In this document: piece after piece, positions 57,845 to 64,000 of the stretch
Layout: each line of letters starts with the position of its first letter
Position numbering within the stretch: the stretch's first letter is position 1
Assembly: GCA_030848705.1 (NCBI GenBank)
Contig: CM061245.1
Location: forward strand, 79,781,564 to 79,845,563
Length of the DNA stretch: 64,000 nt
Origin: Heracleum sosnowskyi
Taxonomy: Eukaryota; Streptophyta; Magnoliopsida; Apiales; Apiaceae
Direction: 5' to 3'
Program-made: the position numbers and the translations under genes
Notes under the pieces: generated by a model
Told to the model about the DNA's origin: nothing
The model's input: only the letters and a program-made list of their open reading frames with translations
Database searches by the model: none

Positions 57845-57953
57845 ATCTCCCCCAATCTCATACTTTGTGAAATAAAGTATAGATTCCAAATATTCAATGA
57901 TGTCAAAAACATGTATCAAAATGTACGAGTATCTTCAGAAACAACTTATCTGT

Positions 57954-60234
57954 TTAAGCTTTTTGATAGAATAGATTCATCTTCAAGAAGTTGGATAATA
58001 AACTTTCTTCTTTTTCTTCAAGAATTTGAATCAGTCTTTCCTTAAGATTTCTGAGTTCTTCATCTTCCTCATTAATCTGGTAGATAGCTGCTCTGAGATT
58101 CTGTATGGAGCTTTTCTGTAGACTGTGCTCTTCAAGCAAAAGATAAGCAATTTCCTTCCCATCAGGATTGAGAGTAAGTTGGGTCATACCAAAAGTTACT
58201 TCTTTAACAGCAGTACCTCTTTGCATTTCCACATCCTGACCTCTTTGATTTAAGTACATGGGAATATAATTACCATCGAAATTACTGTTTCCATCCAGTC
58301 TTCTTCTTATAGTTGACAAAATCATGTCAGCCCATACTTTGTACACTTGGTTCTTCCATCTTAACAGATAGTGAACATATTTCAGTTCCTGTGTAGTTTT
58401 CATCAGCAGATCTTGAATAGATAGAATCTTCACACTATCATCTTTCATGAAGTACAGAAGCTTTTCTTTCTTTTCAAAACCATCATGACAATCTATAACT
58501 ATATCAACAGCTAATAAATTGTTCAGGTTTTCAGAAGTTAAAGTACCTCCAATTTCAGTTAAGGAGTAAGGATCAACATAAGTCATGTTTAGAAATTCAG
58601 CATCCCTGTGTCCAATACCTCCTCTTGAATTACTTGACATTTGCTTCAGATTCGAAAACATCTTTAACCAGAGTGTTTTTGATCTAGCCATATCAGACAA
58701 ATCAACAACACTTGAAGCACTTGTAATAATTCCACCAGTCTGAAAATTGATAGTTGTATCACACTTCAGTGTACTTATGTGTTCCCACTTCTTGTCTTTC
58801 TCCTTTTCATGAGTGTAGCTTCTTTCAAGTAAAGATTCTTGTCTGCTTGGATTTCTCCATTTTCTTTCATTTGAGAGTTTAAGCCTTTGTAGATAGAGAT
58901 TGAAATCTTCATTTGTTCTCTTTGTAATATCTCTTCTTATGGCTTCTTCTTCTTCATCTACTTCTTTGTTGTGACAATCAACAACAGTAGATAAGATTAT
59001 CAAATCAACCTCTTGCAGAATTTCAGATTCGTCAGGATCTTGAATATTGTCAGGATTAGAATCTTCAATTTGATTTGTATTGCTGAGAGTTGATTTACTT
59101 GTTTTTCTTCTCAATTCAGGTTCTTCTTCAACAAATTCCTTGTCTTCTTTCTCCATGATATCCTTGATAACATGATCTGTTAGATTTTGTGAAGCTTCAG
59201 GAATTTCTTCAATTCTTAACCCTCTAGACCTTGTCTGTCTAGGTACTGTTTGAGTTGAAGAACCTCTTTTACTTCTTCTAGCACCTCTCCTACCTCTGCT
59301 TCCTCTACCTCTAGCAGGAGCAGTCTAGCTTTCCATTGTCTCTCTTTGTAGTCTCAAGAATTCTTCATGTGAGAGATCTGGATATTCTTCACTTGCTGTA
59401 GAGAGTGCTTTTCTTGCATATAATTGTTGAACTCTTTTATCAGTGTGATATAGAGTAACAATTCTGCCATCTTTTGTAGAAAACTTCTGGAATAAATTTG
59501 ATGCATCTTCAGGATTATCAATAATTACATCTTCATCACCTTCAGGAATTGTAGCAAGAATGTGTCCATGACCAGGTGTCAGGATTTGATCTTCCGTCAG
59601 GATCTGAGATTGCACCAATGTTCTTACTGTCTTAACTCCAGAATCAGAAACATGAGTTGACTGCGTTGTTTGACTTTGAGAAGTTTGGATTGTCTTCATA
59701 ACAACAGCATCAGAGGTTTCTCCTTGTATGATACCTGCTCTTTGATAATTTCCTTGTCTTTTGTGGTTTTGATAAAGGTACCACTGCTTTAGTAGCAGTA
59801 TCAGCAACTTCCTTGTTCACATTCATCACAGAGGATATAGGTAAGTCATCCTCTGAATCACTTTCATCAATCAACCTTAACTTCCTTTTCACAGGAACAT
59901 TCTTAACAACCTTATCAGCTTTCTTCACCAGGACCCCTTGTACACCCCCTTGTATCTTCTTTTTAGTGAGTGGTGTAGAGGAAAAATCCTTTGAACCTGA
60001 TTGCCTTCCAGACACATCAGTTCTAGCTGATTTCTTTGATTTTACAACTAAAGTCTTTTGAGAGACAGTAGAGGTGGTTGTTAACTGTTTAGACTGTTTA
60101 GGTTGCATGCTTGTGTCAGGAACAAGGTGGGTTGGGCCTTGCCCCATAGCATTAGAAAGTAGTCCATAACGAGTAGGCATTTTCTGATGTAAGAAAAACC
60201 TAACCTCATCAGGAATAAAAGCATTTCCGCACAA
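57954..60234 (-). pseudogene. 3' ORF of element E, large internal deletion
   Basis: The sense frame opens near 60234 (MPTRYGLLSNAMG) and runs through KKSARTDVSGRQSG and a KTRKLSKSRYH block. It then jumps, in a different frame, to GETSDAVVMKTIQTSQ at about 59725. Compared with D' about 1.5 kb is gone, including the acidic repeats, the coiled coil and the KKGE polypurine tract. A stop follows ETMES at 59325, before the RG box. The C-terminal 400 codons (59156-57954) are open and end LLSNFLKMNLFYQK. The N-terminal domain is also missing. Confidence 0.8.
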
Positions 60235-60504
60235 AATATTTTGCCATATCAGGATTGAAAAAAAATATTCAATAAGATTAAAATAAAATTTTATTTAAGA
60301 AAATAAAATTTATTTTAACAATCCTGAATAGTGTTTTGGTTTAAGAAAAATAACCAAATTAATGGTCATAGAATTAAAACACGCTTACTAGCAAACGAGG
60401 CAAAAATATTTATGGAAAACTGAACCGTCTCCTTGAGATTGTAAAACTGACCTGCATTCTTAAAACACATTCTCTGATGAAGAGCTTGACTTGATTTGGC
60501 AGGA

Positions 60505-60832
60505 GATGAAGGAGGCACTTGCTGATATGGAGCCACAACCAGTTCCTGACCCTCAGGAATATGAAGCGTTTATAGACGCTATGGTTGATGTGGTGTGGCA
60601 CGACTTTGTGCAAGCCAATCCTGACTGGAATCCTCTTGAGAATCTCATTTATGAAGAGGATGAAGACGATGAGGATGATGAAGAGGATGAGGATCTCGTT
60701 GAAGAGCGAGAGAGGAGAAGAATGAAAGTGCTTGATGCAAGTGCTTCATGCACGGTGGAGGCAAGGAAGCATCCCGGTGATCACGATGACAATCCGCCTT
60801 CAAGTGCGTCTGCTCCTCTTCTTGTCCTTTAA
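60505..60832 (+). pseudogene. Opposite-strand small acidic ORF of element E, 5' end lost
   Basis: It is homologous to the D ORF from DEELDLIWQEM to PPSSASAPLLVL: PQPVPDPQEYEAF, VWHDFVQANPDWNPLENL, a DEDDEDDEEDED run, a basic ERERRRMKV block and SCTVEARK. A deletion of about 140 bp between CACATTCTCT and GATGAAGAG (near 60478) removed the TATA box, leader, ATG and first codons; the first in-frame ATG is at 60505. The downstream AATAAA seen in D is altered to ATTAAT. Confidence 0.65.
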
Positions 60833-61386
60833 GGATGGACATAGAAATCTTCCAATCCTGATGGACTGTGAAGCTGCTCAGGAGCATTCATGCTAATTTG
60901 CAGGGCACGTGTTCATGCTTATTTGTAAAGCACGAGTTCCTGAGTAGAAAATAGACTAGGAAAATAAATATGTAATTTCCATTTTTCATGTGTAATGAAT
61001 CTTCAAGTATTAATGAAATTTGTCCATTTTCTCAATTGTTTTCTTCCTGTACTTGCCTGCAAAATTTGTTAGTAACACTCATAGTGATATAGAGATGATA
61101 AATAATAAACTCTGATAATAATGAAATTGAAATTGATAATTAAGACTGAAAACTTAATCAAAGACTAAGTAATAATCTAATTGTCCAGAGTTTACCAGGA
61201 GTGTTGATGACAAATTAGCATAGAATCTCTGGTTTTTATACCAGCTTCAATATCTGAACATCAGGATTTGACCAATTGATTTCCTGTCAGGATTGAGTCC
61301 TATCAGGATTTGATCAAAGATACACACCTTTCTGAATAACCATCAGGATTTGACAGTTATCAGGATTTCCTCTCTGTAGCTTTTCC
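60833..61386. other. Spacer between the opposite-strand ORF and pol of E
   Basis: Noncoding. It contains a short duplication of the GCACGTGTTC/TTCATGCT segment near 60885-60940, and five ATCAGGATT-type words in about 110 bp just before the pol stop (61258-61370). Confidence 0.7.
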
Positions 61387-64000
61387 TCAGAAATTCTCAA
61401 AATTCATCATTCCAAGTTCATTCACCAATTCATTGAAAGTAGCTTCAGGTAGTGGCTTGGTGAATATATCAGCTAGTTGTTGATCAGTAGGAATAAAGTG
61501 AAGTTCAATTGTTCCTTCCAGAACCTGTTCTCTTATAAAGTGATATCTGATACTGATGTGTTTAGTAAGAGAATGCTGAACTGGATTTCCTTTCATTGCA
61601 ATAGCACTTTGGTTATCACAATAAATAGGGATTTTTGAGTATGACAGGCCATAATCTAACAACTGATTTCTCATCCACATTATCTGAGCACAACAACTTC
61701 CTGCAGCACTCAGCTTCTGCAGTTGAAGTGGAAATAGATTTCTGCTTTTTACTGAACCATGAAACTAGTCTTCCACCCAAAAACTGACAACTTCCTGAAG
61801 TACTTTTCCTGTCTATTTTGCATCCTGCAAAATCAGCATCTGAATAACCACACAACCCAAAATCTGATTCCCTTGCATACCAAAGGCCAAGTGAAGGAGT
61901 GCCTTTGAGATATCTGAAAATTCTTTTGACTGTAATCAGATGTGGTTCTCTAGGTTTTGCTTGAAATCTTGCACATAGACAGGTTGCAAACATGATATCT
62001 GGTCTACTGGCAGTGAGATACAATAAAGAGCCAATCATTCCTCTGTAGTGAGTTACATCTACCTCTTCACCTTGATCAGGATCAAGTTTGGTAGCTGTAG
62101 CTATTGGAGTTGAAGCAGGAGTACTGTCTTGCATGTTAAACCTTGTCAGTAAATTCCTTGTGTATTTAGACTGATTAATAAAAATCCCTTCATCAGTCTG
62201 TTTAACTTGAAGACCCAGAAAGTAACTCATTTCTCCCATCATGCTCATTTGATATCTTGACTGCATAAGCTTGGAAAACTTTTCACACAGTTTATTGTTT
62301 GTTGACCCAAAAATGATATCATCAACATAAATCTGAACTAACAGCAACTCCTTACCATGATTCAAATAAAATAGAGTTTTATCAATTGCACCTCTTTTGA
62401 ATCCACTTTCCAGTAAGAATTGAGCTAAGGTTTCATACCATGCTCTTGGAGCTTGCTTTAGTCCATAAAGTGCCTTATCCAGTCTGTAGACATGATCTGG
62501 ATATGTAGGATCAATGAAACCAGGAGGTTGTTCAACATAAACTTCTTCCTCCAGTTCACCATTTAAGAAAGCACTTTTAACATCCATCTGGAAAACCTTG
62601 AATTTCTTATGTGCTGCATAAGCAAGAAATATCCTGATGGCTTCTAGTCTTGCAACAGGAGCAAAAGTTTCATCATAGTCAATTCCCTCTTGTTAGGAAT
62701 ACCCCTTTGCAACTAGTCTAGCTTTGTTTCTGATAATGACTCCATCAGAATCAGTCTTGTTCTTGAAAATCCACTTTGTACCAACAATTGATCTATTCTT
62801 TGGTCTTGGTACCAGTTTCCAGACTTCATTCCTTTCAAATTCATTCAGTTCTTCTTGCATTGCAGTAACCCAATCAGCATCTTTAAGTGCATCTTCAACT
62901 TTCTTAGGCTCCTCCTTGGATAGAAAGTTATTATATAAACATTCATTCTGAGTTGCACTTCTTGTTTGAACACCTGCATAAGGATCTCCAATTATCAAAT
63001 CAGGAGAATGATCTTTTATCCATTTCCTTGCTGGTGTCAAATTGTTTCTTGAAGTAGATGCTCCCCCTGGATTGGTGTTATCTTGATTGAAAGAATTTGA
63101 TTGATTTGAAGCTCTCCCTGAATTATTGCTATGCCCTCCTGATGTGTTATCAGGATCTTCACTTGAATCAGTATCTGAAGAATTCTGTCCTGATGATTGA
63201 GTTGACTCTGAACTTGTAGTTGAATGCCGTTGCTCCCCCTCAACATTAGCACTACTAGTTGTATCACTATTGTTTGCATCATCAGTATTAGCACCATCAG
63301 TACCTGGTGAGTCATCAGGATTTGGTGACCCATCAGTATCTGATGAATTGACAGGATCTGATTCAATTTCTTCAGGTTCCTTGGAAGCTTCATTTTCAAA
63401 TAACAATCTATCATGCGAGTCTTCAATGATTCCAGTTATCTTCTTATCATCAAAAGATACATGAATTGACTCCATGACAGTTCTTGTTCTCAAATTAAAA
63501 ACTCTGAAGGCTCTTGATGTAGGATAACCTATGAATATTCCTTCATCAGCCTTTGTTTCAAATTTCCCTAGCTGTTCAGGATGAGTTCTGAGAACAAAAC
63601 ATTTACAGCCAAACACATGCAAATGCTTCCGACTTGGTTTCTTCTCCTTGAGTGACTGATAAGGAGTGACACCATGCCTGTTTATCAATGTGAGATTTTG
63701 TGTATAGCATGCTGTGTTGACTGCTTCTGCCCAGAAATATGTAGGTAATTTAGCTTCTTCCAACATAGTTCTGCCAGCTTCAATAAGAGTTCTATTCTTC
63801 CTTTCTACTACTCCATTTTGCTGAGGTGTGCCAAGAGCAGAGAATTGTTGAATGATTCCTTTGTATTTGCAGAACTCTTCCATCTTTGAATTCTTAAATT
63901 CAGTACCATTATCACTTCTCAGAATCTTGACTTTGTACTTTGTGGTTGTCTCAATCATCCTCACATGATCCAACAGAACTTCAGGAGTTTCATCTTTTCT
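61387..64000 (-). pseudogene. pol: pol of element E (integrase to RNase H), partial and broken
   Basis: The sense frame enters at 64000 in the integrase core (RSDNGTEFKNSKME, PQQNGVVERKNRTLIEA) and runs through the Ser/Asp/Asn-rich linker to LVAKGYS. A TAA replaces the Gln codon at about 62693, then the frame continues through DVKSAFLNGELEEE and YVDDIIFGSTNNK to TAEAE. There a 5-bp loss near 61709, compared with D, shifts the frame; the last 97 codons (MWMRNQLLDYG to the end) follow in another frame. One nonsense and one frameshift make it non-autonomous. Confidence 0.92.

Larger units (their letters stand above)
57239..64000 (-). mobile_element. SIRE-like element E, 3' part (continues past the window)
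   Basis: Minus-strand order from the left: LTR, PPT, shortened 3' ORF, opposite-strand ORF, spacer and pol, reading into integrase at the window edge. It shares with D the missing N-terminal domain of the 3' ORF, so they form one subfamily. Target duplication cannot be tested because the 5' end is outside. Confidence 0.88.

Noticed and set aside
1..64000. CRISPR arrays, bacterial operons, rRNA or complete tRNA genes
   Set aside because: None seen. Gene structure, introns and element types are those of a plant nucleus.

Overview
This is plant nuclear DNA, most likely from a eudicot. It is AT-rich, it carries one spliced plant-specific NAC transcription factor gene, and nearly everything else is transposable-element sequence of plant type (CACTA, Stowaway, PIF/Harbinger-like, RTE LINE, MULE/FAR1-like, and Ty1/copia elements of the large SIRE/Maximus kind with an extra 3' ORF). 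The species cannot be named from the sequence.

Layout. 1-5815: 3' part of a degenerate CACTA (En/Spm) element, with the end of a TNP2-type transposase, a broken spliced TNP1/Ptta-like gene and a field of GGTCGAAT subterminal repeats. 5816-8600: intergenic DNA with an inverted-repeat element of about 0.6 kb and a textbook Stowaway MITE about 0.5 kb upstream of the NAC gene. 8636-11219: NAC gene, three exons, 284 residues, apparently intact. 12147-14430: PIF/Harbinger-like element with no visible transposase. 15525-16381: RTE-type remnants. 16612-16830: tRNA-B-box-like tandem repeats. 18760-20252: dead FAR1-like MULE transposase.

20253 to the end is a nest of SIRE-like Ty1/copia elements. Element A (+ strand; no gag or protease visible, several stops) lies in the MULE. 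Element B (23937-36826, minus strand) is inserted in A with a perfect 5-bp target duplication GTGAA, two 544-bp LTRs differing at two positions by eye, and open gag, pol and 1184-codon 3' ORFs. It is a young and possibly autonomous copy. The 3' ORF of A is cut by element C (minus), which abuts a large inverted structure. That structure has a left half D (45568-52277, minus) and a right half D' (52278-56987, plus) whose outer ~4.7 kb are near-identical inverted arms. A short A-like LTR piece follows, then element E (57239 to beyond the window, minus).

The most interesting system is in the copia family. Between pol and the 3' ORF, B, D and E each carry a small acidic ORF on the opposite strand. 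In B and D it has its own TATA box, and in D also a poly(A) signal. In B it starts 680 bp from, and divergently to, the sense 3' ORF. The 3' ORF product has no signal peptide or membrane segment. It has an NLS-like basic block, a coiled coil, an RG-rich box (C/D/E) and a KKGE motif encoded by a perfectly kept internal polypurine tract that resembles the 3' PPT. Family-specific short oligonucleotides (ATCAGGATT in C/D/E, ATCAGAGT in B) are scattered over LTRs, coding and spacer DNA alike.
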